From Pseudonocardia sp. N23 (GTDB taxonomy: Bacteria; Actinomycetota; Actinomycetes; Mycobacteriales; Pseudonocardiaceae): 64,000 bases of DNA. The translations under genes and the position numbers were made by a program. The notes under the pieces were generated by a model. The model was not told the DNA's origin. It worked only from the letters and a program-made list of their open reading frames with translations, and searched no databases. Location: contig NZ_BEGX01000077.1 of the NCBI RefSeq assembly GCF_002583555.1, positions 196,335 through 260,334 of the forward strand, read 5' to 3'. Below, piece by piece: positions 8,679-17,349 of the stretch. Every line of letters starts with the position of its first letter. Position 1 is the stretch's first letter.

Positions 8679-9721
8679 CAGAACTCCCTGTCGACGAGGT
8701 GGTGGGCCAACGCGACGAGCTCTCCCGTGGGTACGGGTGCGAGCCCGGCGCCGGTCACGGCGCCGAGGGCCAGGTCGCGGCGGCGGCGTGCCTCGGCGGC
8801 CGCCCATTCCCGGCCCCCGCCCGCCGCGACCAGCCGCGCCGCGGCGTGCAGCTCGTCCTCCGCGGGTTCGCCCTCCGTCGCCAACCAGCGCGCGAGCTCC
8901 CGGCCGGCCTCGCCGCCGTTGCGGATCGCGAACGTCACCGGCAGCGACTTCTTGCGCGACCGGAGATCGGACAGCACAGGCTTGCCGGTGACCGCCGGGT
9001 CGCCCCAGATGCCCAGCAGGTCGTCGACCAGCTGGAACGCCGTCCCGACCTCGTGGCCGTAGGTGTGCAGTGCCTCGGTCTGCGCGGCCGGGGCACCGGC
9101 CAGCACCGCACCGATCGACGCGCTCGCCGCGAGCAGCGACCCGGTCTTGCCCGACGCCATCGACAGGCACTCGGCCACACCGACGTCGTCGCGGGTCTCG
9201 AACGCCAGGTCCTCGGCCTGGCCCCGGATCAGCTCCCGGGTGGTGACGGCCAGCAGTGCCGCGGCGGCCGCGGCATGCGCCGACGGCGCCTCCAGCAGCA
9301 CCTCCTGCGCGAGCGCGAGCATCGCGTCGCCGCACAGGATCGCCGACGACGCGCCCCACTGCACCCACACCGTGGTGCGGTGCCGCCGCTCGGCGTCGCC
9401 GTCCATCAGGTCGTCGTGCAACAGCGAGAAGTTGTGCACCAGCTCGACCGCGACCGCACCCGGGACACCCGTGTCGACGTCGGCGCCCGCCGCGGTGGCC
9501 GAGAGCAGCGCCAGCGCAGGCCGCACGGCCTTGCCCCCACCGGCGCCGGGCGAGCCGTCGAGCTCGGTCCAGCCCAGGTGGTAGCGGGCCTGGGTGCGGC
9601 TGGCGTCGTCGAGCCGGTCGACGGCGGCCTGCAGGGCCGGGGTGACGACGTCGCGGCCACGGCGCAGCACCTCGGTGGCGACATCGCGGTGGTCGCTCGA
9701 CCGGCCCAGGGTCGCGGTCAT
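8678..9721 (-). CDS. Polyprenyl (farnesyl-type) diphosphate synthase
   Basis: A trans-isoprenyl diphosphate synthase of 347 residues. The first aspartate-rich motif is LLHDDLMDGD (D103, D104, D107), the second is LVDDLLGIWGD (D233, D234), and KPVLSDLRSRKKS supplies the conserved lysines. Its position between hpnE and shc indicates that it makes the farnesyl diphosphate used by HpnC/HpnD. Product chain length cannot be proved from sequence; the residues just before the first motif (HNFSLLHDD) would decide it. The second motif has G rather than the usual third D (DDLLG), a variation seen in some family members. ATG 9721 overlaps the hpnE stop as ATGA. Confidence 0.92.
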   Translation of the reverse strand: MTATLGRSSDHRDVATEVLRRGRDVVTPALQAAVDRLDDASRTQARYHLGWTELDGSPGAGGGKAVRPALALLSATAAGADVDTGVPGAVAVELVHNFSLLHDDLMDGDAERRHRTTVWVQWGASSAILCGDAMLALAQEVLLEAPSAHAAAAAALLAVTTRELIRGQAEDLAFETRDDVGVAECLSMASGKTGSLLAASASIGAVLAGAPAAQTEALHTYGHEVGTAFQLVDDLLGIWGDPAVTGKPVLSDLRSRKKSLPVTFAIRNGGEAGRELARWLATEGEPAEDELHAAARLVAAGGGREWAAAEARRRRDLALGAVTGAGLAPVPTGELVALAHHLVDREF

Positions 9722-11130
9722 GCCGCCACCCCCGCGGCGACGACGGGCCGGGCGAGTGCGGCCGCGGCGGCCGCATCCCCGCTGCGGACCGCGCCCTCCA
9801 TCGTCGCGGGCCAGCCGGTGGCGGTCCACGCCCCGGCGACGCTCAGGCCGGGCAGGTTCGTGACCGGCCCGGGTCGCAGCGCGGCCTGCCCGGGCCCGGC
9901 GCGGAAGGTGGCGTGCGGCTCACGCGTCACGAAGAAGTCCAGCACCCGTGCGTGTGCCGCGGCCGGGAGGACGGCGGTCAGCGCGGGCAGCATCAGCTCC
10001 CGCAGCGCCGCCAGCGGGAGGCCGACGAGATCGTCGGCCGCCGACAGCGACACCGCCACGTACTGGGCGCCCGGCGGGTGCGCGGCGCGTGCCCCCGACG
10101 ACGCGGTGCGGTCGAACATCCACTGCACCGGGCTGTCGACGGCGGCGGCGAAAGGGTGGTGCAGCACCCGGCGGTCGTAGACGACGTGCACGTCGACGAT
10201 CGGGGAGCTGCCCAGGCGATCCGCCCACTCCGCGGGGAGACCGAGCGCGCCCTCCGGCAGCAGCCGGGCGGCGACGCTGGGCGGGACGGCGGACACGATC
10301 CGGTCGACCACGAGCTCCTCCTCTCCGCCGGGCCCGGGATCGCCGGGTCCGGCCTGCGCGTGTGCGGCCTGCGCGTGGGTGAGGGCGATCCGCCACCCGT
10401 CGTGGCCCCTCGTGAGCGTCCGGACCTTCGCCGAGGTCCGGACGTCGACGCCTGCGGTGACCAGGGCCCGGCGGGCGGCGTCGTCGTGGAGCCGGCCCAG
10501 CGGGACCCGTGCCCAGCCGACGTCGCCCGCGGCTGCGTCGGTGAGCAGGCCCAGCTGGAACACCGTCGCGGCCAGGGCGAGCGAGGCGTCGGCGGCGCGG
10601 GCGTTGAGCGTCGCGACGCCGACGAGGTCCCACAGCGTCTGCACGGCCCGCGGCCGCTGCCCGTGCGCGGCGAGCCAGTCACCGAAGCTGCGGGCGTCGA
10701 CGGCCGGGTCGTCCGGGTCGACGCGGCCCAGCGCGAGCGCGCCGCGCAGCACCCGCAGCCGGTCGGCGAGCGGCATCGGGCCGTAGCGCGCCAGCGCGGC
10801 GCCCAGGTGCAGCGGCGCGGGCAGCCCGGACCGGCGCAGCCGCGCGGGCCGGGCACCCGGGGCGAGGACCGGGATGTCGAGGCGGTCCTGCAGCTCCACG
10901 TCGTCGCGGACCCCGAGGCGGTCCAGGAAGGCCAGGTAGGAGGTGCAACAGCGCAGGACGACGTGCTGGCCGGTGTCGACGTCGAGCTCACCGCGACGGA
11001 ACGACCCGGCGACGCCGCCGAGCCGCGCCCGCGACTCCCACAACGTCACCGCTGCGCCGGCGTCCGCGCAGCGCAGCGCAGCGGCGACCCCGGCTAGCCC
11101 GCCTCCGACCACCCCCACGTGCACGGTCAC
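9718..11130 (-). CDS. hpnE: Hydroxysqualene dehydroxylase HpnE
   Basis: A 470-residue FAD-dependent amine-oxidase-fold protein. The N-terminal dinucleotide motif VGVVGGGLAGVAAALRC is followed by ESRARLGGVAGSF. Near the C-terminus GLSVAGAWTATGWPATMEGA forms the second flavin-binding motif. In the HpnC/D/E pathway, HpnE removes the hydroxyl group of hydroxysqualene to give squalene. The start is GTG 11130, overlapping the hpnD TGA as GTGA. Its order directly after hpnC and hpnD is the standard one for squalene synthesis in hopanoid operons. A longer upstream open frame exists but lies inside hpnD. Confidence 0.94.
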   Translation of the reverse strand: MTVHVGVVGGGLAGVAAALRCADAGAAVTLWESRARLGGVAGSFRRGELDVDTGQHVVLRCCTSYLAFLDRLGVRDDVELQDRLDIPVLAPGARPARLRRSGLPAPLHLGAALARYGPMPLADRLRVLRGALALGRVDPDDPAVDARSFGDWLAAHGQRPRAVQTLWDLVGVATLNARAADASLALAATVFQLGLLTDAAAGDVGWARVPLGRLHDDAARRALVTAGVDVRTSAKVRTLTRGHDGWRIALTHAQAAHAQAGPGDPGPGGEEELVVDRIVSAVPPSVAARLLPEGALGLPAEWADRLGSSPIVDVHVVYDRRVLHHPFAAAVDSPVQWMFDRTASSGARAAHPPGAQYVAVSLSAADDLVGLPLAALRELMLPALTAVLPAAAHARVLDFFVTREPHATFRAGPGQAALRPGPVTNLPGLSVAGAWTATGWPATMEGAVRSGDAAAAAALARPVVAAGVAA

Positions 11131-12059
11131 GCCCGCACACCCCCCGGCGCCCGCCCGGCCAGCGCACGCACCGCGACGCCGATCTTCTGCCGGCCCGACA
11201 GGGACCGGCGCTGGTGGTAGACCGACGGCGGGTCGGCGGCGATGTCCTCGAGGAGCTGCCGGTAGATCCCGGCCATCGCGGTCGCGCAGGCGGCGCTGCG
11301 CCGGTCGAGCAGGGGGACCAGCCGCAGCCCGTCTGCGTACCAGCCGCGGGCCCGTTCGGCGGCGAACCGGACGAGCTCCGCGAGCGCGCCGTCCGGGTCG
11401 GTCAGGTTGCCGTGCTCGTCGAGGCGCAGGTCGACGCCGAACCGGGCGAGCTCGCCGGTCGGCAGGTAGATGCGGCCGTTCTGCAGGTCCTCGCGGATGT
11501 CGCGCAGGATGTTCGTCTGCTGCAGCGCGATGCCCAGCGCGTCGGCGAACGCGGGTGCCTGCGGGTCCGGCCGGGAGCCGAAGATGCCCAGGCACAGCCG
11601 CCCCACCGAGCCCGCCACCTGCCGGCAGTAGCCGGCCATGTCGTCGAAGGTGGCGTAGGGCGCGCTCGCGCCGGGTTCGTCGTCCATCCGCACGTCGGCC
11701 TCGACACCGTCGACCAGCTCGTCGAACGCTCCGAGCGGGATCGGGTAGTGCCGGGCCGCGTCGGTGACGGCGACCAGCACCGGGTCGTGCGGGTCGGGGT
11801 CGGCCTCACGGGCGTGGCGCACCGAGTCGCGCACCTGCTCCAGGGCAGCGAGCTTCCCCGCGGTCGACGGGTCTCCACCGGCGTCCCCGTCGCCGATGTC
11901 GTCGATGCGTCTGGCCAGCGCGTAGACCGCCGAGAGCGCCGCACGCTTACCGGGGGGCAGCAGCCGGATGCCGTAGTAGAAGTTCCGCGCCTGGTCCCGG
12001 GTGATCGCCTCGCTCGCCGCGTAGGCGTGGTCGAGGGGGCTGGACGGGCTGCGGCTCAT
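11127..12059 (-). CDS. hpnD: Presqualene diphosphate synthase HpnD
   Basis: A 310-residue squalene/phytoene synthase family protein that condenses two farnesyl diphosphates into presqualene diphosphate. Family motifs are clear: ARRIDDIGDGD (first metal-binding aspartates) near residue 50 and TNILRDIREDLQNGRIYLP (second motif) in the C-terminal half, plus YCRQVAGSVGRLCL. ATG 12059 overlaps the hpnC stop as ATGA. It is closer to canonical phytoene/squalene synthases than its partner HpnC, which is the usual relationship between the two paralogues. Confidence 0.94.
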   Translation of the reverse strand: MSRSPSSPLDHAYAASEAITRDQARNFYYGIRLLPPGKRAALSAVYALARRIDDIGDGDAGGDPSTAGKLAALEQVRDSVRHAREADPDPHDPVLVAVTDAARHYPIPLGAFDELVDGVEADVRMDDEPGASAPYATFDDMAGYCRQVAGSVGRLCLGIFGSRPDPQAPAFADALGIALQQTNILRDIREDLQNGRIYLPTGELARFGVDLRLDEHGNLTDPDGALAELVRFAAERARGWYADGLRLVPLLDRRSAACATAMAGIYRQLLEDIAADPPSVYHQRRSLSGRQKIGVAVRALAGRAPGGVRA

Positions 12060-13075
12060 ACGGCGCTCCGGTCTCGTCGTGTGTTCCGGTCTCGTCCTGT
12101 GCTCCGTGCTACGGCACGTCGTACGGCAGCCGGGGTCACCGTGCCGGCGAGGTCGCGCGCCAGGTGCCGGACGACGTCGCGGCGCTGCGTCTGCGGGCTG
12201 CCGGCCAGGACGTCGAAGTCGTTGCGCCGCAATGCATCGGCGGCGGCACGGCCGCCCGCCGCATAGCCTGCGACGGCGACCCGGGCCCAGCCCCGCAGTC
12301 CGGCGATCAGCGGCGCGCCGTCGTCGAGCAACGCGCACGCGCGGCCGGTGACCTCGGCCAGCAGGGCCCGCAGCCCCGGGGAGGTGTGCGGGTCGTCCAG
12401 ATCGGACTCGGCCACGCCGAACGCCTCCAGGTCGGCGACGGGCAGGTAGACCCGGCCCCGGGCACGGTCCTCCGCGACGTCCTGGCAGTGCTCCAGGATC
12501 TGCAGGGCCGTGCAGATGCAGTCGGACCAGCGCTGCAGGTCGGACCCGGGAGGCGCGTCCACACCGAACACCGCCAGCACCATGCGCCCGATCGGGTCCG
12601 CCGAGAGCACGCAGTACCCGAGCAGGTCGTCCCACGTGCGGTACCGCGTGACGTACTGGTCGGCGAGGTTCGCCGCGACGAGCCGTTCGAACGGTTCCCG
12701 CGTCAGCCCGCACGCCCGCGCCGTCGGCACCAGGCGGCGCAGGACCGGCTCCCCGGGGCCCGCACCGTCGTCCCAGACCCGGCGCAGGTCGGTGCAGAAC
12801 CCGTGCAGCCGGGCCGTCCGGTCGGCGGCCTCCTCCGGCGTGACCGGGCGCGGACCCCCTTGGGCGGAAGGGGATTCGTCGGGTCTGTCGTCGCCGTCGC
12901 CGATGTCGTCGATGACCCGGACGACGTCGTAGACCGCTCGCAGATGCGCACGGGTGGCTCCCGGCAGCACCCGCAGTGCCACCGGGAAGTTCTCGGACCG
13001 CTCCGCGTGCCGCAGCCGGGCCTCCGACGGCCCGGTCGCGGTCACCGGCGCCGCCCCCGTCCGCCGATCTCCCAC
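12056..13075 (-). CDS. hpnC: Hydroxysqualene synthase HpnC
   Basis: The second squalene/phytoene synthase paralogue, which converts presqualene diphosphate to hydroxysqualene. Motifs: RVIDDIGDGD near residue 75, YCVLSADPIGRMVLAVFG in the middle, and ILEHCQDVAEDRARGRVYLP as the second aspartate site, with EHCQDVAED replacing the NILRDIRED of HpnD as is typical for HpnC. I chose GTG 13075, preceded by AGGA at 8-nt spacing, giving 339 residues; GTG 13045 is the alternative. As the first operon gene it lies about 90 bp from a divergent PucR-type regulator, so the hopanoid promoter should sit in that gap. Confidence 0.93.
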   Translation of the reverse strand: MGDRRTGAAPVTATGPSEARLRHAERSENFPVALRVLPGATRAHLRAVYDVVRVIDDIGDGDDRPDESPSAQGGPRPVTPEEAADRTARLHGFCTDLRRVWDDGAGPGEPVLRRLVPTARACGLTREPFERLVAANLADQYVTRYRTWDDLLGYCVLSADPIGRMVLAVFGVDAPPGSDLQRWSDCICTALQILEHCQDVAEDRARGRVYLPVADLEAFGVAESDLDDPHTSPGLRALLAEVTGRACALLDDGAPLIAGLRGWARVAVAGYAAGGRAAADALRRNDFDVLAGSPQTQRRDVVRHLARDLAGTVTPAAVRRAVARSTGRDRNTRRDRSAV

Positions 13076-13130
13076 GGGTCGAATCCTGCTCCCGTGATCA
13101 GTCGATCTCTGCGCACCTGCGGTTAATTCT

Positions 13131-13138
13131 GGACGTCC
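13131..13138. promoter_or_regulatory. GGACGTCC palindrome between hpnC and the PucR-type gene
   Basis: A perfect 8-bp palindrome lies between the divergent starts at 13075 and 13165, in the only non-coding gap that can hold the hopanoid promoter. Operator function is inferred from position alone; no convincing -10/-35 pair is seen. Confidence 0.3.
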
Positions 13139-13164
13139 GGTCTTGTCACATCCTGATAAATCAC

Positions 13165-14394
13165 GTGAGTGAAGTAGCCCGACAGGCGTACAAAAGATGC
13201 GTGGACGTTCAGGACCCGTCCCTGACCGAGTTGCTGCCGGTGCTGGCGGACCGCCTTCCCGTGCTGCTCGCCGAGGTGCGCTCCGCACTCGGCGAGGAGT
13301 GGCCCGACTACGCCGATTTCCTCGACGAGCACGAGGTCGAGGTCGCCGTCGCCGCGGACGCCGCGCTGCGCCGCCTCGTCACCATGGCCGAGTCCCCGCC
13401 CACCGACGACGGCATCGGTCCCGAGTTGTTCGAGGAGATCGGCCGCATCCAGTGGCGTGAGGGCCGCGACCTGTCCACGCTGCTCGGGGCCTACCAGGTC
13501 GGGGCCCGGGTCTGCTGGCACCACGTCTCCGCCGCCGCCGTCGAGATCGGCGTCGAGCCCCGCACGTTGGCCTCGCTGGCCGAGGCCGTGTTCTTCTTCG
13601 TCGACAGGCTGTCCTCGTCGTCGGCGCGCGGCTACGTCCTCGAACAGTCCGAGGAGTCCGCCACCCGCGAACGCCAGCGCGACGAGCTGGTCGGGCTGCT
13701 GCTGTCCGACCGCGCGGACCAGGCGGCCGTCCGCGCCGCCGCCGCCCGCGCGGGCTGGACGGTGCCGACCGAGGTCGGGGTCGTCCTCATCCAGCGCGAC
13801 AGCCCGATCGGGCACCGGGTCCTCGCCCGCATGGACGCCTCCTGTCTCGTGTTCAGCCGGCCGCCGCTGCTCGGCGCGATCGTCCCCGACCCGTCGCGAC
13901 CCGGCCTGCGCCGCCGGCTCGGGCTGCTGCTGCGCGGCGCGGACGCCGTCATCGGCGTGGCCGTGCCGCCCCACCAGCTGCCCGCGAGCCTGCACGTCGC
14001 CGAGATCGCCGCCCGGCTGCAGCGCACCGGGCTCCTCACCGACGACCCCGTCTTCACCGACGAGCACCTCGACGCGATCATCGTCCACCGCGAACCCCGG
14101 CTCCTCGAGGCGCTGCGCAGGCAGGTGCTGAGCCCGCTGGAGGAGTCGACGCCGTCGTCGCGGGAACGGCTCGTCGAGACCCTCGAGGCGTGGCTGCGGC
14201 ACATGGGCGACCGCCAGGCCATCGCCGCCGAGCTGCACGTCCACCCGCAGACCGTGCGCTACCGCCTCGCGAAGCTGCACGAGCTGTTCGGCGCCGACCT
14301 CGACGACCCAGAGGTGCGCGCCCGGCTGATGCTGGCCCTGTCGTGGGGGGAGCCGCGGTCGGTGCCGTCGCCGGAGCCGGTCACCCCGGCGTGA
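13165..14394 (+). CDS. PucR/CdaR-type transcriptional regulator
   Basis: About 409 residues. The C-terminal 70 residues form the PucR-type helix-turn-helix: LVETLEAWLRHMGDRQAIAA, then HVHPQTVRYRLAKLHELFG. The N-terminal region (GRIQWREGRDLSTLLGAYQVGARVCWHHV) matches the helical RsbT co-antagonist-like domain found in actinobacterial members of this family, and the middle resembles the GGDEF-like CdaR domain. It is divergent from the hopanoid operon, which suggests it controls hpnC onward and perhaps itself. The start is uncertain (GTG 13165 or GTG 13201; no clear Shine-Dalgarno). Its last 14 bases overlap the convergent aldolase gene. Confidence 0.85.
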   Translation: MSEVARQAYKRCVDVQDPSLTELLPVLADRLPVLLAEVRSALGEEWPDYADFLDEHEVEVAVAADAALRRLVTMAESPPTDDGIGPELFEEIGRIQWREGRDLSTLLGAYQVGARVCWHHVSAAAVEIGVEPRTLASLAEAVFFFVDRLSSSSARGYVLEQSEESATRERQRDELVGLLLSDRADQAAVRAAAARAGWTVPTEVGVVLIQRDSPIGHRVLARMDASCLVFSRPPLLGAIVPDPSRPGLRRRLGLLLRGADAVIGVAVPPHQLPASLHVAEIAARLQRTGLLTDDPVFTDEHLDAIIVHREPRLLEALRRQVLSPLEESTPSSRERLVETLEAWLRHMGDRQAIAAELHVHPQTVRYRLAKLHELFGADLDDPEVRARLMLALSWGEPRSVPSPEPVTPA

Positions 14395-15043
14395 CCTCGC
14401 CCGGACGCTGCCCGTAGCCGCGGAGCAGGGCGGCGACCCGGTCGATCTCCTCGGGAGGCAGCAGTCGTGGCGTTCCCGCCAGGCTGGCCTGGTGCCACAG
14501 CCGGCACAGCCACTCCAGGTACAGGCTCCGCGTGTACGCCGTCGGCAGGTCGGGGCCGTACGTCGTCGCGCCGTGGTTGCGCAGGATCACCGCGGTGCGC
14601 CCGGCCATCGCCACGACGCTCGCCTCCGCCAGCTCGGACGTCCCGTACGTCGCGTACGGCGCCACGCGCACCGGGCCGCCCAGCGCCGCGACCATGTAGT
14701 GCACCGCGGGCAGCTCGTCGAGCAGCAGCGACACCGTCGTCGCGTACAGGGGATGGGTGTGGACCACCGCGCCGGCGTCGGTGCCCCGGTAGACCGCGAG
14801 GTGCATCGGCAGCTCGCTCGACGCCACCACCCCGGCCGTCGCGGCGTCGGCCGGGTGCCCGTCCATGTCGACGACACACACCCCCGCCGCCGTCAGCGAC
14901 TCGTAGGCCACACCGCTCGGTGTGACCGCCACCAGGTCGCCCACCCGCACGCTGATGTTCCCCGACGTCGCGACGGTCAGGTCGTCGTCGCGCATCCGCA
15001 GGCAGTGCTCGACGACGGCCTCGCGCGCTTCCCGCAGCAGCAT
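14381..15043 (-). CDS. Class II aldolase/adducin family protein
   Basis: A 220-residue zinc-dependent class II aldolase of the fuculose-phosphate aldolase/ribulose-phosphate epimerase superfamily. Visible markers are TSGNISVR (phosphate loop), TPSGVAYESL, VVHTHPLYAT (zinc histidines) and ILRNHGATTYG (third zinc histidine). Such enzymes cleave ketose-1-phosphates to DHAP and an aldehyde. The divergent FGGY kinase would supply the phosphorylated sugar, so the two are likely a sugar-degradation pair. Which sugar cannot be decided from sequence. The ATG at 15043 overlaps the kinase ATG on the other strand (both lie within CATG 15041-15044). Confidence 0.85.
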   Translation of the reverse strand: MLLREAREAVVEHCLRMRDDDLTVATSGNISVRVGDLVAVTPSGVAYESLTAAGVCVVDMDGHPADAATAGVVASSELPMHLAVYRGTDAGAVVHTHPLYATTVSLLLDELPAVHYMVAALGGPVRVAPYATYGTSELAEASVVAMAGRTAVILRNHGATTYGPDLPTAYTRSLYLEWLCRLWHQASLAGTPRLLPPEEIDRVAALLRGYGQRPGEVTPG

Positions 15044-16517
15044 GGTCGATATCGTCGCCGCCGTGACGGTGGACGGGGACGGCGGGCCCGTGTGGGTGGG
15101 GATCGACCTCGGCACCCAGGGCGTGCGCGCGGTCGCCGTCGACGCGGCGGGGGCCGTCGCCGGGGCGGGCCAGGCGCCGCTGCACCGCGACGTCCGCGAC
15201 GGCCCGCGCCACGAGCAGGACCCTGCCGAGTGGTGGACGGCCACGTGCGCCGCGGTGCGCGGGGCCGTCGCCGGCCTGCGGGGGCGCGCGGTCGCCGCGG
15301 TCGCCGTCGACTCCACGTCCGGCACCCTCGTCGTCCAGGACCGCCGCGGGCTCCCCGCCGGCCCCGCCCTGATGTACGACGACATCCGCGCCGCCGCCCG
15401 CGTCCCCGCCGTGCAGGAGGCGGGTGAGGCAGTCTGGACCGCGCTCGGCTACCGGATGCAGGCGGCATGGGCGCTGCCCAAGCTCGTCGAGCTCTGCGCG
15501 ACCGGCGCCGTCCCCGCCGGGCACACCGTCGTGCACCAGGCCGACCACGTCGTCGCCCGGCTCGCCGGCAGGCCCGTCGCCACCGACACCAGCCACGCCC
15601 TCAAGACCGGCTACGACCTGCTCGCCGACCGCTGGCCCACCGACGTCCTCGACCGCCTCGGCGTCGCCTCCGCCGTGCTGCCCGCTGTCGTCATCCCCGG
15701 GACCCGCATCGCCACCGTCTCCGCCGCCGCGGCGGGCGAGTGCGCGATCCCCGCCGGGACGCCCGTCGTCGCCGGGATGACCGACGGCTGCGCCGCCCAG
15801 GTCGCGACGGGTGCCCTCGCCCCCGGCCGGTGGTGCTCCGCGCTCGGGACGACGCTCGTCCTCAAGGGGGCCACACCCGCGCTCGTGCGCGACCCCGGCG
15901 GCGGCGTCTACTGCCACCGCCATCCCGACGGCGGCTGGCTGCCCGGCGGCGCCTCCAACGTCGGCGCCGCGATCCTGTCCCGCGACCTGCCCGGCGCCGA
16001 CCTGGCCGCGCTCACCCCCGCCGCCGCGGCTCTCGGGGTGCCGCCCGGGGCGACGTACCCGCTGGTCGGGCCGGGGGAGCGGTTCCCGTTCACCGATCCT
16101 GCCGCGACCGGGTTCGACGTCGGCGGGCCCGATGCGCCCACCCCCGCCGAGACGTTCGCGCGGGTCGCGCACGGGGTCGCCTACGTCGAGAAGCTGGCGT
16201 TCGAGACGCTGGCCGGGCTGGGGGCCGACGTCTCGGGTCCCGTCGTCGCGACGGGTGGGACGAGCCGCAACGACTGGTGGTGCAGACTGCGCGCCGACGT
16301 CCTCGGGCGGCCGGTCTCGGTGCCGGAGCAGGCGGGGTCGGCGTTCGGTGCGGCGGTGCTGGCCGCGGCGCCACCCGGTTCTCTGGCCCGCACGGCCGCG
16401 GACATGGTCCGGCTGCGCGCGACGTTCGACCCCCGGCCCGGCCGCGCCGCCGAGCTCGCCGACGGATACGCCCGCCTCCGCGCCGAACTGGCCACCCGCG
16501 GCCGGCTGCCCGTGTGA
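15042..16517 (+). CDS. FGGY-family carbohydrate kinase
   Basis: A two-domain sugar kinase of about 491 residues. VWVGIDLGTQGVRAVAVD near the N-terminus is the ATPase-fold phosphate-1 motif; VAGMTDGCAAQVATGAL and the later VVATGGTSRNDWWCRLRADV are phosphate-2 and adenosine motifs. Family members phosphorylate xylulose, ribulose, fuculose and similar ketoses. The pairing with a class II aldolase suggests a ketose that is phosphorylated and then split. I list ATG 15042; GTG 15063 is a plausible alternative that would leave a 19-bp gap from the aldolase start. No transporter for the sugar lies nearby. Confidence 0.88.
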   Translation: MVDIVAAVTVDGDGGPVWVGIDLGTQGVRAVAVDAAGAVAGAGQAPLHRDVRDGPRHEQDPAEWWTATCAAVRGAVAGLRGRAVAAVAVDSTSGTLVVQDRRGLPAGPALMYDDIRAAARVPAVQEAGEAVWTALGYRMQAAWALPKLVELCATGAVPAGHTVVHQADHVVARLAGRPVATDTSHALKTGYDLLADRWPTDVLDRLGVASAVLPAVVIPGTRIATVSAAAAGECAIPAGTPVVAGMTDGCAAQVATGALAPGRWCSALGTTLVLKGATPALVRDPGGGVYCHRHPDGGWLPGGASNVGAAILSRDLPGADLAALTPAAAALGVPPGATYPLVGPGERFPFTDPAATGFDVGGPDAPTPAETFARVAHGVAYVEKLAFETLAGLGADVSGPVVATGGTSRNDWWCRLRADVLGRPVSVPEQAGSAFGAAVLAAAPPGSLARTAADMVRLRATFDPRPGRAAELADGYARLRAELATRGRLPV

Positions 16518-16564
16518 GCGACCGGCGCGGGCCGACCCTGCGCCGAGTTCGAGTTGCTCCTGTG

Positions 16565-17006
16565 TCACGCAGCGGCGGGCTCGGTGATCGTGGTGGCTCG
16601 GTCGTGGCGGAGTCGGGTGAACCGCCGCCGGCTGCGCTCCCAGCCATGCGGTGAGCTCGTCGATCACCCGGGCCCGGCCCAGGGTGCGGGCGAGGATGTC
16701 GAGCTCGGGGTCGAGCTCGTGCAGGTGCCGGCGGACCCGGTTCTGCGCCCGGGTGCGCTCGGCGACGAGGTCCTCACGGTGATCGACCAGCAGTTTCCGA
16801 TCCCGCGAGGTCTGGTCGTGGGTCGCGGTGGGCAGGTCGGGCCCACGCTGGGGGGCGCGGGCGATCGCGAGGGCGTCGATCGGATCGGGCTTGCCCCGGG
16901 TGCGGGCTGAGGCGCGGATGGCGGCCATCAGTTTCGAGGGGGACCCGCACCACCTGCTCGCCGGCGGTGAGCAGGGCTCGTTGTCGATCCCGAGGGTCAC
17001 CGTGAC
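16565..17006 (-). pseudogene. IS110-family transposase relic
   Basis: Reading leftwards, the frame gives KLMAAIRASARTRGKPDPID then ALAIARAPQRGPDLPTATHD, and further on KLLVDHREDLVAERTRAQNR, characteristic of the N-terminal DEDD domain of IS110 transposases (the DPIDA aspartates are present). The start of the domain, with its first catalytic residues, is missing. After TAWLGAQ (about 16632) the family resemblance stops; a different frame continues to a stop at 16565. The C-terminal transposase_20 domain is absent. It is a decayed fragment, not an active element. No terminal repeats were recognised. Confidence 0.75.
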
Positions 17007-17349
17007 CAGGTCTCCTCTTGTCTGGGAGGGACGGCTGGGTCGGCCGGCGGACACATCTCAGTGGGGGCGCAGCCACGCTCCTGTCAACTCACGCCGGTCG
17101 GCCTGACCAGCAGCGATCGGCACAACTCGAACAGCCAACCCCGCCAACACGACGGGGCGGCAACAGGACTGCGAGCCAGATCGCCACAGGTCGGGAACCT
17201 GACCACCGCGACAGCGGCGACACCACCCTGACACTGACACAGGACTGGTTCCGACGGTGCTCGGACCAGCGTGGTGTCGGGCTCGGCGGCGGTCTGTGCG
17301 CCTGACGGCAGGGTCCGGTGTGCGCGGCGGGCGCGGCGGCTGCGGCAGG
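17007..17349. other. Non-coding stretch beside the IS110 relic
   Basis: I see no convincing gene in these 343 bases. Short open frames on both strands match nothing I recognise and lack good start sites. It may be further decayed insertion-sequence flank. Confidence 0.4.

Noticed and set aside
14259..17054. 931-codon minus-strand frame spanning several genes
   Set aside because: Only its first part (IS110 relic) has meaning; the remainder is the wrong frame of the kinase and aldolase genes.
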